A DNA stretch of 64,000 bases from Cherax quadricarinatus (GCF_038502225.1 NC_091372.1:9940790-10004789), one strand, 5' to 3'; positions 8,869 through 20,190 are shown, counted from the stretch's first letter. Numbers and translations are program-made. Notes: generated by a model from the sequence alone, not told the origin.

Positions 8869-11804
8869 GTGAGAGAAGGAAAACGTATTAATAATTTAAA
8901 ATATGGACTGGCTAACTATTTAGAGGATAGGTTAAGAGGTTGCTATGGGCGGGGGGTGGGTGGGAATAATTTTCCTATGGATGAAATAGCTGAAATAAAG
9001 GGGAGGTTGAGGGTGTTGCAAAATGAAAGGTTTCAAGCTGTAAGGGTGCAGGCAGGGGTGGAAGAAGTGCTTTGGGGCGACAAGCCGTCAGCGTGTGTTT
9101 TGCGGCATCAAAAGCAAAGGCAGGCGGTGACAGCTATCCCATGTTTAGAGGTAACGGAGATGGTTGGGAATTATAGAGCAGGGCAGGAGATACGAACCAC
9201 GAAGGGGATGTGTGCGTATGCAGAGGCTTGGTACGAGAAGTACTGGAACAGTGGGGGGGTGGGTGACGTGACGTTGGACAAGGTGTGTACGTATGTGACG
9301 TGTAATTTAGCAAATAGTGATAGAAAGGCTTTAGGCGGGACTATTACGGCAGAGGAAATAGAGAATGCGTTAAGGGGAATGAGGAAGGGGAAAGCGCCGG
9401 GTATTGATGGTCTCCCAGTAAAATTTTATTTACAACATTGGACGTTAATGAGGGGATTTATAGTTAGGTTATTTAATCGTATGAAGGAGAAGGGTAAGTT
9501 GGGGGAGAAGCAGGTAACAGCAGTTGTAGTGTTGGTCCCGAAGGTCAAGGGGCAGCCCACCCTTCGGGAGTACCGAGCCATATCACTGATGTGTGCAGAC
9601 TATAAGGTGTTCGTAAAAATTTTAGGTAATAGATTCAAATGTGTTGTGGGAAGGGTCATGTCAAAATCTCAGTTTGGGTTGCCGGGAAGGTCGATGATTG
9701 AAGGACATGGGATACTAAGAAGTTTTGTGGAAGCTAAGGGTGGGGGTGGAGGTGCAGCTTTGTTGGCTCTAGATTGGCAGGGAGCACATGATAGTGGAAA
9801 GGGGAGCTTTGCAGGTTATACTTAGGGGACAGGGTTTTGGGGAGGAAATAGTCGAGTGGGTAAATACGTTACAGAAGGGGGCGAAAATGAGGATACAGAT
9901 TAATGGGTGTATGGGAAGGGATATTGCAATGGGTAGAGGCCTTAGACAGGGATGCCCCATGTCCCAAATATGGTTTGCGTGTTTCCAGGACCCCTTTTAT
10001 AGAATGGTTGACTGCAGCTTATGTACGCCATGTGAGGGCACTTTGGGGAGTGGGAGGGCCTGGCCGGGTTTAATTGGATATGTTGACGACACCACTGTTC
10101 TAATTCGTGAAGGGATGTCAATGGGAGTGTTGGACGAGGTTGTGCAATTATTTGGAAGTGCCACGGGTATGCAGGTAAATAGTGCGAAGTCAAGGTGCAT
10201 GGGGTTGGGTTCTTGGGTGGGGGGTGTGGGGGTGAGATGCAATGTTGTTAAAGAATGGGCGATGTCTTTAAAGATTTGTGGTATTATTTATAAGGATGAC
10301 ATGGTTGCGGCGCGGGAGGAAAACTCGGATAGGTTATTGGAAAGGATCGTGGGGCGTCTAGGTGTTCTGAGACCCCAGCACCTAACTCTTATACAGCGAG
10401 TGATAGTCATAAACATTTTATTGTATAGTAAGATTTGGCATGTTGCAGCTGTGTTCCCAATTACAGGGGCAGCGATTGCGGGAATTCTAAGACGGGTGTA
10501 CAAATTTTTGTGGGGTTCACGTTGTGATTGGTTACGGAGGGAAGTTGTAATGTTACCTGTAAGTCAGGGTGGGTTGGGGTTGATGGATTTGAGACGGAGG
10601 GCTAAATGTGTGTTTATTAAATGGGAAGTGTTGCGTGAGGGTGTGAACGCGGGGCAGTTGGGAAGGATACACGACAGGCTGGGTGTGTGGTATCGAGGAA
10701 TGGAGTTGAGGGAATGCGAAATCGTTTTGAGGGCTGTGATGTTGGTTAGGGAACTGAGAAAGGTTCGTATAAGGGTTTTGTGTAGGTTACTTGTAGGTAG
10801 GTGCGTTATCCCAGTTGAGGGTTTGTTCCCCATGTATGCGTGGAAGAGTATTTGGTTTAGATTTAGTAAAATGAAGTTAAACCCTCGGGCGCGTGAGGTG
10901 ATGTTTCGTTTCCTGCATGGGATCCTTCCGTCTGGTGAGATACTACGAAACAGACAGGTTGTAGAGGGTGGGGTGTGTGGTATCTGTGGAGGGGATGAGA
11001 CTGCGTACCATGTAGTTTACTTCTGTGAAGGGCTAGAGGAGGTTAGGTGCTGGTTAAGAGGTTGGTACAGAGGGTGGGGGTCGTGGGGTGTCGGTTCCGC
11101 GTGCTTTAAGTCTAGATATGGGTGGGTTAGACGAGGGTGTCATAAGAGCTTTAGATTATATCATGGTAGATTATATATATATGTCGTGGGTGATGAGGGG
11201 GAGAGGGGATAGTGAGGAGAGAAGGAAAGTTCTTGCGGTAACGTTCTATCGTACGATGTGTCGTAACAGAGATTTGTATGGGAGGAGGTGGGATCAGGCT
11301 TTCTCAGAGGGGTATAGAATGCTAACGTTAGGGATTCTCGTAAATCTGTGATTGATAATGAGTGAGTGAAGGGGTTTTCATAGGTTGGAGGGAGTCAGGG
11401 GGTCACAGCGGGCTCGCCTCCCTTGAGGGAGGGGGGTCGTGAGAGTGTTGTGAATGTGGGTTTGGAAAGGTTTTCTGGTTTTCATTGAGACTTTATGGCA
11501 TCCAAGTGTGGATGTAGAGCTCAAGGTCTCGTTATGTTAGATATAACACTTTTCAGAATGTAGGTATAATATAGTAGGTTTTTTTATGTATAATTTTGAT
11601 GTGTATCAGTCTTGTATGACACGATTCTTGAGGAATAAGTTAGTTTGTCTTTATGTTACGTGCTGGGTTTTTGCACGATGAGATATACTTATATACTGTT
11701 TTGCTTTGTGCATACAGTGCATCTGATTAATGTGATTTTGTGAAACTTTTTGTGTGTACGTGTGTGTGTGTGTGTGTGGGTGTGTGTATATATATCCCTT
11801 TCTA

Positions 11805-12095
11805 GATCGACACCATGCCCAGCCCTTCTAGGGTAGGGTAGGTGCCTGAGCCCGAGCCTTTAGCTCATAAGACTGTCATTCCCATTAGCCCCCTTGGGGC
11901 GGGGATGGCAGACCAGAGAGGCCTAGCTTGTGGCTAGGCCTGGGGACAGTTGGTCCCAAAGATGAGGAGGTACTTGTGCCTCCTCCCATGGGAGACTTAG
12001 GTCTCAGATACTCCCTAAAGAGGGAGCCAAGGCCGGGCCACCACTTGGACAAGGCCCGGGCCGGGAGAATACCGGCTAATCTTTAACTAACTAAC
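11805..12095 (+). mobile_element. SINE-1 copy with 12-bp target duplication
   Basis: Complete 291-bp SINE-1 from GATCGACACCATGCC to a (CTAA)n tail. The flanking duplication TATCCCTTTCTA is perfect (11793-11804, 12096-12107). It lies in the 3' UTR of the older LINE-A copy. Confidence 0.92.
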
Positions 12096-12517
12096 TATCC
12101 CTTTCTATTGTATTGAGCCTTTGTCATGGGTCAGACGTTATGTAATACTTTATATATGTATGATTCGATTCTTTTTAAAGTTTATAACTATGGTCTGTAC
12201 CCTGATACCGGTTTGGTGTCAATGCTAAGTTCTTGATGTTAAGTTTTAGTCTGTATGGTATACAGACATATCTAGACAGTTTGCTTTCTCGTATGTTGGT
12301 ATATGTAAAGTGGTATTGTTAGGGATACATATGTAGATGTTCTAGTAAGATTATGATGTTAGGTTTTGTTTTTTTATTAATGCGAAGGATGGGATTTAAC
12401 TAATATAACTTCTTTGTATATTTTATGTTCTAGTGTATTGAGCCTTTGTCAGATGTCATGTTATATGTACAAGTTATATATATGTAAGGTTTTGCATCAA
12501 TGAATGTGTATATATGT

Positions 12518-12806
12518 TTTTTTTAAATTAAAGATTCGCCGGTATTCTCCCGGCCCGGGCCTTTTCCAAGTGGTGGCCCGGCCTTGGCTCCCTCTTTAGG
12601 GAGTGTCTGAGACCTAAGTCTCCCATGGGAGGAGGCACAAGTACCTCCTCATCTCTGGGACCAACTGTCCCCAGGCCTAGCCACAAGCTAGGCCTCTCTG
12701 GTCTGCCATCCCCGCCCCAAGGGGGCAAATGGGAATGACAGTCTTATGAGCTAAAGGCTCGGGCTCAGGCACCTACCCTACCCTAGAAGGGTTAGGCATG
12801 GTGTCG
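12518..12806 (-). mobile_element. SINE-1 copy with 14-bp target duplication
   Basis: Complete SINE-1 in reverse orientation, with the perfect duplication ATGTGTATATATGT at 12504-12517 and 12807-12820. It is very similar to the copy at 11805, which lies 420 bp away in the opposite direction. Confidence 0.92.
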
Positions 12807-13059
12807 ATGTGTATATATGTCAATTCATGACCCTGTGACAGTATTTTTTTTTTTAGCTATGTTCTTGCCGTAAGTTATTATTGTATGTTTTTGCAGCAAT
12901 ATCTTGCGAACATATAGGTGAAATCCGTTTGCCAGTTAATTTGATTGAGATCCATACTGTTTCTTTATTTTTATGTTAAACTGTATTGGTTTTAAATAAA
13001 ATATAAAAAAAACCTGCTAGGTGAAGAGGGGACAGTATATGTTTCCACCCTAACTTTGT

Positions 13060-13500
13060 GTTAGTTAGTTTTAGTTTAATATGTTTATTATGCACCCCAT
13101 ACCCATCCTGTGGGCGGTAGTCAAAAGATTACAAAGGTACATAATGGGTCCAGTGACTGGACCCCAAAGTTATGATAGCTGAACTAGTTACAAAGGTAAT
13201 GAACTCCAGGTAGATCTGGTCACAATCATGGCAAGTTAGAGGTAATGAATCAGCTTCACTCCTATACATGGTTACAGTCATGAACAAATTACAAAGTAAT
13301 GAACCACTGATACGTCCACACCTGGTCACAATTGTAATGAGTTATAAATACAAATATTAAGTGGATCATACACCTACACTAGCGCGCGCGCACATACACA
13401 CACGAGGGCGCACGCACGGACATGTGCACACGAGCGTACAAATATATGCATACACTTTGTGTAACTATTTATATGTACCTGTACCAAAATAAACTTATTT
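13060..13500. repeat. Interspersed repeat R, longest copy
   Basis: Begins with the block shared with 1559-1780 (CCCCATACCCATCCTGTGGG) and continues through unrelated downstream sequence, an alternating GC/CA stretch (13381-13430), and ends AAAATAAACTTATTTACTTAC. The end looks like a retroposon 3' terminus with a polyadenylation-like AATAAA. Family unknown. Confidence 0.65.
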
Positions 13501-13502
13501 AC

Positions 13503-13590
13503 TTACGTAAGGTTCGTCAGGAAAGAGGACAAGGTTTTGGTCATCTGACCGATGCCTTCCGCTGGCTTACCGGTTCACACCTTCATAAAT
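13503..13590. repeat. Interspersed repeat G (TCAGGAAA...GTCATCTGACC family)
   Basis: Shares TTTTGGTCATCTGACCGA and GCCTTCCGCTGGCTTACCGG with 20515-20660 and 38760-38885 (and 28236-28300 in part). Several copies hold a short palindrome around AGGAAACA...TGTTTCCT. Probably a short retroposon. Confidence 0.6.
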
Positions 13591-14087
13591 TATAGTCACA
13601 TTATAACCATTTTTTGTTTTTTTATGTACTTACTAACCTTATTACTGAAGAAACTAATAGAATATACAAAACTCGCTGGTTTTTTCTGGGTTATTACCTG
13701 TCCTGAATAACTAATCCAGAAAAAAAATCCTTTGCTGGTTGTACATCAAAATTAAAATTCATTGCCCATAATAAATATATAAAATAGTTAACAGTTAATC
13801 TCCATATAAAAGTTTATTTTCTATGTTTTTTAAATTTGTTAGAAAAAATTTTTAATATGGGTAACTTAAGTATTTAAATAAAAATTTTATTTAAGCTTCG
13901 TACATAACTTCAAACTTTTACATTGATGTTTTTTTGTAAAGTTTATAAAGTATGCGGAACTTAACATAGGATAATAAAATCAAGTAATTATTTCCTAAAA
14001 AAGAAAATGAATTTTTAAATGAATCAGATGTAGAATTAGCAATAAACAAGATACCAAAAATTGTGTACCAGAGCATAAGTGTAAGAT
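13591..14087. other. AT-rich spacer, nothing recognised
   Basis: Low-GC DNA without long open frames, splice-bounded coding segments or repeats matched elsewhere in the window. Confidence 0.5.
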
Positions 14088-14660
14088 AAGATAAGATTTC
14101 GTTCGGATTTTTAACCCCGGAGGGTTAGCCACCCAGGATAACCCAAGAAAGTCAGTGCGTCATCGAGGACTGTCTAACTTATTTCCATTGGGGTCCTTAA
14201 TCTTGTCCCCCAGGATGCGACCCACACCAGTCGACTAACACCCAGGTACCTATTTGCTGCTAGGTGAACAGGACAATAGGTGTAAGGAAACGTGTCGGAA
14301 TTTCCACCCGCCGGGAATCGAACCCGAGATCGACACCATGCCTAACCCTTCTAGGGTAGGGTAGGTGCCTGAGCCCGAGCCTTTAGCTCATAAGACTGTC
14401 ATTCCTATTTGCCCCCTTAGGGGGGGGATGGCAGACCAGTGTTAGTCCCAAAGATGAGGAGGTACTTGTGCCTCCTCCCATGGGAGACTTAGGTCTCAGA
14501 CACTCCCTAAAGAGGGAGCCAAGGCCGGGCCACCACTTGGAAAAGGCCCGGGCCGGGAGAATACCGGCTAATCTTTAATAATAATAATAATCGAACCCGG
14601 GCCCTCCGTGTGTAAAGTGGGAGTTTTAGCCACCAGACCACCGGGCCACCTTGTACTTGT
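14088..14660 (-). mobile_element. tRNA-Val-like SINE (SINE-2), split by a SINE-1
   Basis: In sense (minus strand) a tRNA-like head with a box-B-type GGTTCGATTCCCGG lies at about 14600-14655 and 14310-14326. The core carries CACCTATTGTCC and GGTACCTGGGTGTTAGTCG, and the element ends in a (TTATC)n tail at 14088-14100. The head is interrupted exactly in box B by a SINE-1 (14327-14588). Same family as 49734, 29752, 51795 and 61396. Confidence 0.88.
14327..14588 (+). mobile_element. SINE-1 nested in SINE-2, 11-bp target duplication
   Basis: SINE-1 with a (TAA)n tail, shortened by an internal deletion of about 30 bp compared with the copy at 11805. The target AATCGAACCCG is the complement of the SINE-2 box B and is duplicated perfectly at 14316-14326 and 14589-14599. 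A clear SINE-into-SINE event. Confidence 0.92.
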
Positions 14661-14771
14661 CCATCAATGCCCCTCGTTTCTTTCCTCCAACTCTGCCAGA
14701 GAGTTAGAGCCTTTAAACTTTTCTTCTATCAGAGAAGGATCTTATAATGTGCCTTTTACACTTCAGGACTT

Positions 14772-16044
14772 GGAGCCAACACTCTCCACTTGCTGATCAT
14801 CGGCAGCTGGACCTGACGACCTGGAGGCAACACTCTCCACTTGCTGATCATCGGCAGCTGGACCTGACGACCTGGAGGCAACACTCTCCACTTGCCGATC
14901 ATCGGCAGCTGGACCTGACGACCTGGTGGCAACACTCTCCACTTGCTGATCATCGGCAGCTGGACCTGACGACCTGGAGGCAACACTCTCCACTTGTCGA
15001 TCATCGGCAGCTGGACCTGACGACCTGGAGGCAACACTCTCCACTTGTCGATCATCGGCAGCTGGACCTGACGACCTGGAGGCAACACTCTCCACTTGCT
15101 GATCATCGGCAGCTGGACCTGACGACCTGGAGGCAACACTCTCCACTTGCCGATCATCGGCAGCTGGACCTGACGACCTGGAGGCAACACTCTCCACTTG
15201 CCGATCATCGGCAGCTGGGCCTGACGACCTGGAGGCAACACTCTCCACTTGCTGATCATCGGCAGTTGGACCTGACGACCTGGAGGCAACACTCTCCACT
15301 TGCTGATCATCGGCAGCTGGGCCTGACGACCTGGAGGCAACACTCTCCACTTGCTGATCATCGGCAGCTGGACCTGACGACCTGGTGGCAACACTCTCCA
15401 CTTGCCGATCATCGGCAGCTGGACCTGACGACCTGGAGGCAACACTCTCCACTTGCCGATCATCGGCAGCTGGACCTGACGACCTGGTGGCAACACTCTC
15501 CACTTGCTGATCATCGGCAGCTGGACCTGACGACCTGGAGGCAACACTCTCCACTTGCTGATCATCGGCAGCTGGACCTGACGACCTGCAGGCAACACTC
15601 TCCACTTGCCGATCATCGGCAGCTGGACCTGACGACCTGGAGGCAACACTCTCCACTTGCCGATCATCGGCAGCTGGGCCTGACGACCTGGAGGCAACAC
15701 TCTCCACTTGCTGATCATCGGCAGCTGGACCTGACGACCTGGAGGCAACACTCTCCACTTGCCGATCATCGGCAGCTGGGCCTGACGACCTGGAGGCAAC
15801 ACTCTCCACTTGCTGATCATCGGCAGCTGGACCTGACGACCAGGAGGCAACACTCTCCACTTGCTGATCATCGGCAGCTGGACCTGACGACCTGTAGGCA
15901 ACACTCTCCACTTGCCGATCATCGGCAGCTGGACCTGACGACCTGGAGGCAACACTCTCCACTTGCTGATCATCGGCAGCTGGGCCTGACGACCTGGAGG
16001 CAACACTCTCCACTTGCTGATCATCGGCAGTTGGACCTGACGAC
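14772..16044. repeat. 51-bp minisatellite (about 25 copies)
   Basis: Head-to-tail 51-bp units with the constant block GATCATCGGCAGCTGG. Since 51 is 17 codons, several frames on both strands stay open, giving apparent 17-residue repeat proteins of 420-500 residues. The variable positions (CTGATC/CCGATC/GTCGATC; GGAGG/GGTGG/GCAGG/GTAGG) change amino acids in every frame about equally, so there is no sign of coding constraint. Confidence 0.95.
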
Positions 16045-16189
16045 ATATATATTCGTATGCTACAGCATGTACATCACTCAGCCACAGTCCTCTTACGGCT
16101 CTTTAATCTTATTTGGTTGTAAGGAGTTCTTTCCCTGCTGTAGAAATCTGCTATTGTTCTCCCTTTCCATAAACCAGGTAGTACAGGAC

Positions 16190-18690
16190 ATGATGCCACC
16201 CACTATTGTCCCTTTGCTCTTACCAGTGCAGTTTGCAAGGTGATGGAATGACTGGTCAATATGGCTTTTGTAAGGGCCGTTCTACCATGGACCTTTTGCT
16301 ACACTTGGATACGTATGTTCGTAATATCTTTGCCAATAACCACTCAGATATCGCTTTTTTTTTTTTGACCTTAAGAAGGCATATGACACAACTAAGAGGT
16401 ATAATATCTTGGCCTAGACCCACTCCTTAGGCCTCCGAGGCAATCTGCCAATTTTTCTTAAGAACTTCTTAACTGAGAGACATTTCCATGTTCAGGTTAA
16501 TAACATGCTCTCCCCCAGGGATGTGTTCTGAGCACAACACTTTTTCTCTTTGCTATAAATGATCTGGCATCTATTCTTCCATCCAACATTTGGTCATCAC
16601 TCTATGTTGATGTAGCTTGTGCAGGCGTTGACTGTCACCTCATTGTAGTTTCTCTCCAGTATGTGGTCAACCGTGTTTCCAATTGGGCCACTGCTCTTGG
16701 GTTTAAATTTTCCAGTAATAAAACTCACCAAATTACTTTCACTATCCGTTCTGTCGTCTCTGATCATCCCTTGTACTTATATGGCTCGCGTATCCCGGAA
16801 CGTGATACTGTCAGGTTTCTCGGCCTTCTGTTTGACCGTAGGTTATCCTGGAAACCTCACATTGCCTCTCTGAAGGCAACGTGTCATAGCCAGCTGAACC
16901 TCCTTAAAACCCTCGCTCATCTATCATGGGGGGCGATCGTAGAGCTCCTCTTCGACTACATTCAGCCCTAATTTTATCGAAACTCGATTATGGCGACCAG
17001 ATACATTCAGCGGCCTCTCTTGCAACTCTCTCTAGCCTTAATCCCATCCATCACCAGAGATTACGTTTATGCTTTGGTGCTTATCGCTCTTTACCGGTTG
17101 AGAGCCTCTGTACAGAGGTGAACATTCCATTCTTGACTGATCGCCGTGATGCTCATTGCCTTCGCTATTATGTTTGCTCTCATGACCTCCGCAATCCTTC
17201 CATATATAGGATAAACACTGATGTTCGCAGACCTTCTTTATTTGTTCATCGCCCCGGTTTACTCCGTCTGTTTTCTCTTTGCCTACATTCGCTCTTGTCT
17301 TCTCTTCAATTACCACCTGTCTATGTTCATGTAGCACCTCACTTTTGCCTACCCCTTGGAAAGTTCCGATGGTTTGTGTCTGTTCTTTCCCACTGCCATG
17401 CTCGAAAGCCCAACTGCCTACGGTGGCTTCTCGCTCTCTTTTTCTTAACCCCTTCCGATCTCATTCTCATGCCATCGCAGTGTACACCGATTGCTCCAAG
17501 TCTTCTGACGGCGTCGGATTCTCAGCAGTGTGTCTGGACAGCATCGTCAAGGGCATTTATTGTCCTCGGCTAGCATTTTTATGGCTGAATTGTATGCCAT
17601 TCTCATAGCACCTATCCGTATTGCATCTATGCCTGAGTCACCATCTGTGGCAGCTTCAGACTTCCTTAGTGCTTTACAGGCTATAAAAAATTTGATACAC
17701 CTCATCCTCTGGTTCTTCGTATCCAACTTTGGTTATGCCGTATCTCTAGCAAGCACAAAGATATTGTTTTTGTTGGGTCCCTGGTCATGTTGACGTACAG
17801 GGCAATGAACAGGCAGACACTGCTGTGCGGTCAGCAGTACATGACCTCCGAGTTTCATATAGAGGTGTTCCATTCACAGACTATTTTGCTGTAACTGCTA
17901 CCCACTTTCGCACCCATTAGTGACAACGTTGGTTTGATCTGCTACATAACAAATTACATTCTATTAAACCAAGTATAGGTTTCTGGCCGTCTTCTTGTCA
18001 TCAGTGTAGAGGTTGGGAGACTACTCTCTCCTGTCTTCGCATCGGCCACACTCGTCTTACTCACGTCTTACTCACGGGTATCTCATGGAGAAGCGTCCTG
18101 TCCCACTCGGTGAGAATTGCCAGGTTCCAGTTTCTGTTAGTCACATTCTGTTGGACTGCCCACTCTATCAACGAGCACGCAGAATTTACCTCCAACGTCG
18201 TCACTGTTCTTATGCCCTTACTTTACCTTCCCTTCTTGATAAATTAGACACATGTGCAACTCTTGGGTATCTTTATTGAGGAAACGTTTCGCCACACAGT
18301 GGCTTCATCAGTCCATACAAAGGAGAATCTTGAAGAACAGGAGGAGAAGGAGGTAATCAGTCCCTCAGCCTTGAGTCGATGTGATCAGTCCATCAATCTT
18401 GAATAGAATACGGCATAAGTGCGGAGAAGGAGCTTATAAACCGTAGGCAGGAGAGGTGCAGCAGTCATAGGTGGTGTCACATTTGTTCAATGTGGAAGTA
18501 GGTCGTGCCCAAGGGTTAGGCAAGCGAAGAATTTCCAAGTATTAAGATCCCAAGTGTCTAATTTATCAACGTGTCGGTTCTCTGAACCATTGATCTACAA
18601 ACCTTCCCTTCTTGCTGGTGGACCCTCCTTTAATCCAGACTCTCTCGTTGGATTTTTGACAGCAACTGATTTGCTACACAAACTCAGATG
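16190..18690 (+). pseudogene. LINE-D: decayed I-clade-like LINE with RNase H
   Basis: Broken pieces of one LINE ORF2 in order. Reverse transcriptase: GQYGFCKGRSTMDLLL (about 16253), SLYVDVA (about 16600, where YADD is expected; the catalytic DD is lost) and RFLGLLFDRRLSWKPH (about 16815). RNase H: VYTDCSKSSDGVGFSAV (about 17480), ASIFMAELYAI (about 17570), VPGHVDVQGNEQADTA (about 17780). C-terminal tail: HILLDCPLYQRARR (about 18145) and PSLLAGGPSFNPDSLVGF (about 18605). Multiple frameshifts and stops; a 362-bp retroposon interrupts the tail. RNase H after the RT places it near the I/Jockey assemblage. Dead. Confidence 0.85.
18239..18600 (-). mobile_element. 362-bp retroposon (family T) with 14-bp target duplication
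   Basis: Interrupts LINE-D; the LINE-D sequence ACCTTCCCTTCTTG is duplicated at 18225-18238 and 18601-18614. It carries an internal inverted repeat at its ends (TTGATAAATTAGACAC at 18236 and its complement at 18554-18569). In sense it ends CAATAAAGATACCCAAG...GTGTCTAATTTAT. A diverged relative lies at 41320-41610. The long duplication fits target-primed retroposition better than a cut-and-paste transposon, despite the terminal inverted repeat. Confidence 0.8.
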
Positions 18691-18867
18691 ATGGTGATGC
18701 TTCTAGTACTCCTCACAGCCCTTTCTGTTTCAATCTCTTGCTACCCTCTACCCTTGCATTATCCACTGCCCCACTGCACTCCATGACTTAATAATAATTC
18801 CCCTCCCTCTTGCTACCCAATGCCCCTGCATCCGTCCCTGCCCTGCTGCGCTGTATGATCCTTGTAG

Positions 18868-19612
18868 GTTTACCTGGAGTTTACCTGGAGAGAGTTTCGG
18901 GGGTCAACGCCCCCGCGGCCCGGTCTGTGACCAGGCCTCCTGGTGGATCAGCGCCTGATCAACCAGGCTGTTGCTGCTGGCTGCACGCAAACCAACGTAC
19001 GAGCCACAGCCCGGCTGATCAGGAACTGACTTTAGGTGCTTGTCCAGTGCCAGCTTGAAGACTGCCAGGGGTCTGTTGGTAATCCCCCTTATGTGTGCTG
19101 GGAGGCAGTTGAACAGTCTCGGGCCCCTGACACTTATTGTATGGTCTCTTAACGTGCTAGTGACACCCCTGCTTTTCATTGGGGGGATGGTGCATCGTCT
19201 GCCAAGTCTTTTGCTTTCGTAGTGAGTGATTTTCGTGTGCAAGTTCGGTACTAGTCCCTCTAGGATTTTCCAGGTGTATATAATCATGTATCTCTCCCTC
19301 CTGCGTTCCAGGGAATACAGGTTTAGAAACCTCAAGCGCTCCCAGTAATTGAGGTGTTTTATCTCCGTTATGCGCGCCGTGAAAGTTCTCTGTACATTTT
19401 CTAGGTCGGCAATTTCACCTGCCTTGAAAGGTGCTGTTAGAGTGCAGCAATATTCCAGCCTAGATAGAACAAGTGACCTGAAGAGTGTCATCATGGGCTT
19501 GGCCTCCCTAGTTTTGAAGGTTCTCATTATCCATCCTGTCATTTTTCTAGCAGATGCGATTGATACAATGTTATGGTCCTTGAAGGTGAGATCCTCCGAC
19601 ATAATCACTCCC
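18868..19612 (-). pseudogene. LINE-B 3' part (234 codons of ORF)
   Basis: The C-terminal region of a LINE ORF2: MSEDLTFKDHNIVSIAS, then YWERLRFLNLYSLERRRERY, ending in the Gly/Ser-rich tail QTGPRGR just before CTCTCCAGGTAAACTCCAGG. The 5' side is truncated at 19612, upstream of which no RT motif remains. Nearly identical to the LINE-B copies at 21353, 28557, 32852 and 45396. Confidence 0.92.
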
Positions 19613-19616
19613 AGCG

Positions 19617-20190
19617 CTTCTTGTTTTATAACAATAATAATAATAATTAAGACATACTTCCAGCAGAAGGATAATTTTCATAAATAATAAGAGTTTAAAA
19701 CACCTGAACTAAGAGTGTAAAACCCTCGAAATAAGAATACAAAACACCTGATATCATAAGAAACACCTGCCGGGCTTCACCTTGAAATGTTGCGCTGGAT
19801 AACCCATACAAAGGGGTAACGTCGACAGATATCCTCATAGATGCAAATTAGTGAACAAGATCTACGAAAGCTACAAGTAAAGGTAGATGTAACGATACAG
19901 TGTGGATGATAATGCACTAGTGTATGTATGTACGTAGGATAACTATTCAATAAACTTCGACCTAATGATTTTGGCCACTCTAAGTATAGGTTAGAGCTTT
20001 GTCATCACGAGCTCTGGGTACACATAAGTTTCTCCCAGTTAATACTTGTTCAGCTATGTCGTAACTTGTTAAACCCTGTGAACCACAACGAGACGCACCG
20101 TTATTGTTTGGAAAGAGAATTCGCGTCTGCATAAACAACTCAGTACGACTGGAACCAGATCATAAACTTGCAAATACGTAATTCATTACC
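19617..20190. other. Unassigned spacer
   Basis: Contains a short (TAA)n tract at 19630-19648 and otherwise no feature I can support. No splice-bounded coding segment was found on either strand. Confidence 0.45.

Larger units (their letters stand above)
8134..11351 (+). pseudogene. LINE-A ORF2 remainder, decayed
   Basis: Continues the older copy's ORF2 from the point where it was cut: VAIVGGDWNSVIRVADV at about 8136, through LRDAFGG (8417), ARLDRVY, SDHRAV, KGKAPGIDGLP (about 9385), ALDWQGAHD (about 9765; the intact copy has AYD), GLRQGCPMSQ (about 9935), GYVDDT (about 10075) and the knuckle CGIC-x7-H-x4-C (about 10975-11025), to a C-terminal end at 11351. It is broken by a SINE (8242-8404), a LINE-B scrap (8759-8868), a frameshift near 9790 and another near 11090. 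It is closely related to the nested intact ORF2 and cannot make a full protein. Confidence 0.92.
1384..13012 (+). mobile_element. LINE-A, older decayed copy (host of nested insertions)
   Basis: An L1/Tx1-like non-LTR retrotransposon in + orientation, recognised by comparison with the intact copy nested within it. It starts with the same 5' end (ATTCGCTGCCTGACCACG) as the intact copy. It has an ORF1 start at 1439, jumps by internal deletion to the middle of the ORF2 endonuclease, is cut at 2205 by the 5.9-kb insertion, resumes at 8134 in the same ORF2 motif, and runs to a 3' end reading AAATAAAATATAAAAAAAA at 12994-13012. The 3' end matches that of the nested copy. It also carries SINE insertions at 1559, 1840, 8242, 11805 and 12518 and a LINE-B fragment at 8759. 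No flanking target duplication was found for this older copy. Confidence 0.88.
11352..13012 (+). other. 3' UTR of the older LINE-A copy
   Basis: About 1.1 kb of 3' UTR interrupted by two SINE-1 elements, ending AAATAAAATATAAAAAAAA. It includes a GT-rich stretch at 11757-11790. The early part (GGTTGGAGGGAGTCAGGGGGTC) resembles the corresponding 3' UTR of the nested copy. No coding sequence seen. Confidence 0.75.
18160..19612 (-). repeat. Inverted segmental duplication, arm 1
   Basis: This 1.45-kb segment is repeated in reverse complement at 45396-46850 with almost no differences that I can see. It contains the LINE-D tail, the 362-bp retroposon and its 14-bp duplication, 220 bp of other sequence and a LINE-B 3' part. 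Because the nested insertion with its target duplication is present in both arms, the duplication happened at the DNA level after those insertions. Confidence 0.88.

Noticed and set aside
14747..16243. 498-codon + frame and 420-codon minus frames of 17-residue repeats
   Set aside because: 51-bp minisatellite. Three frames on two strands are open at once and substitutions change residues in all of them.
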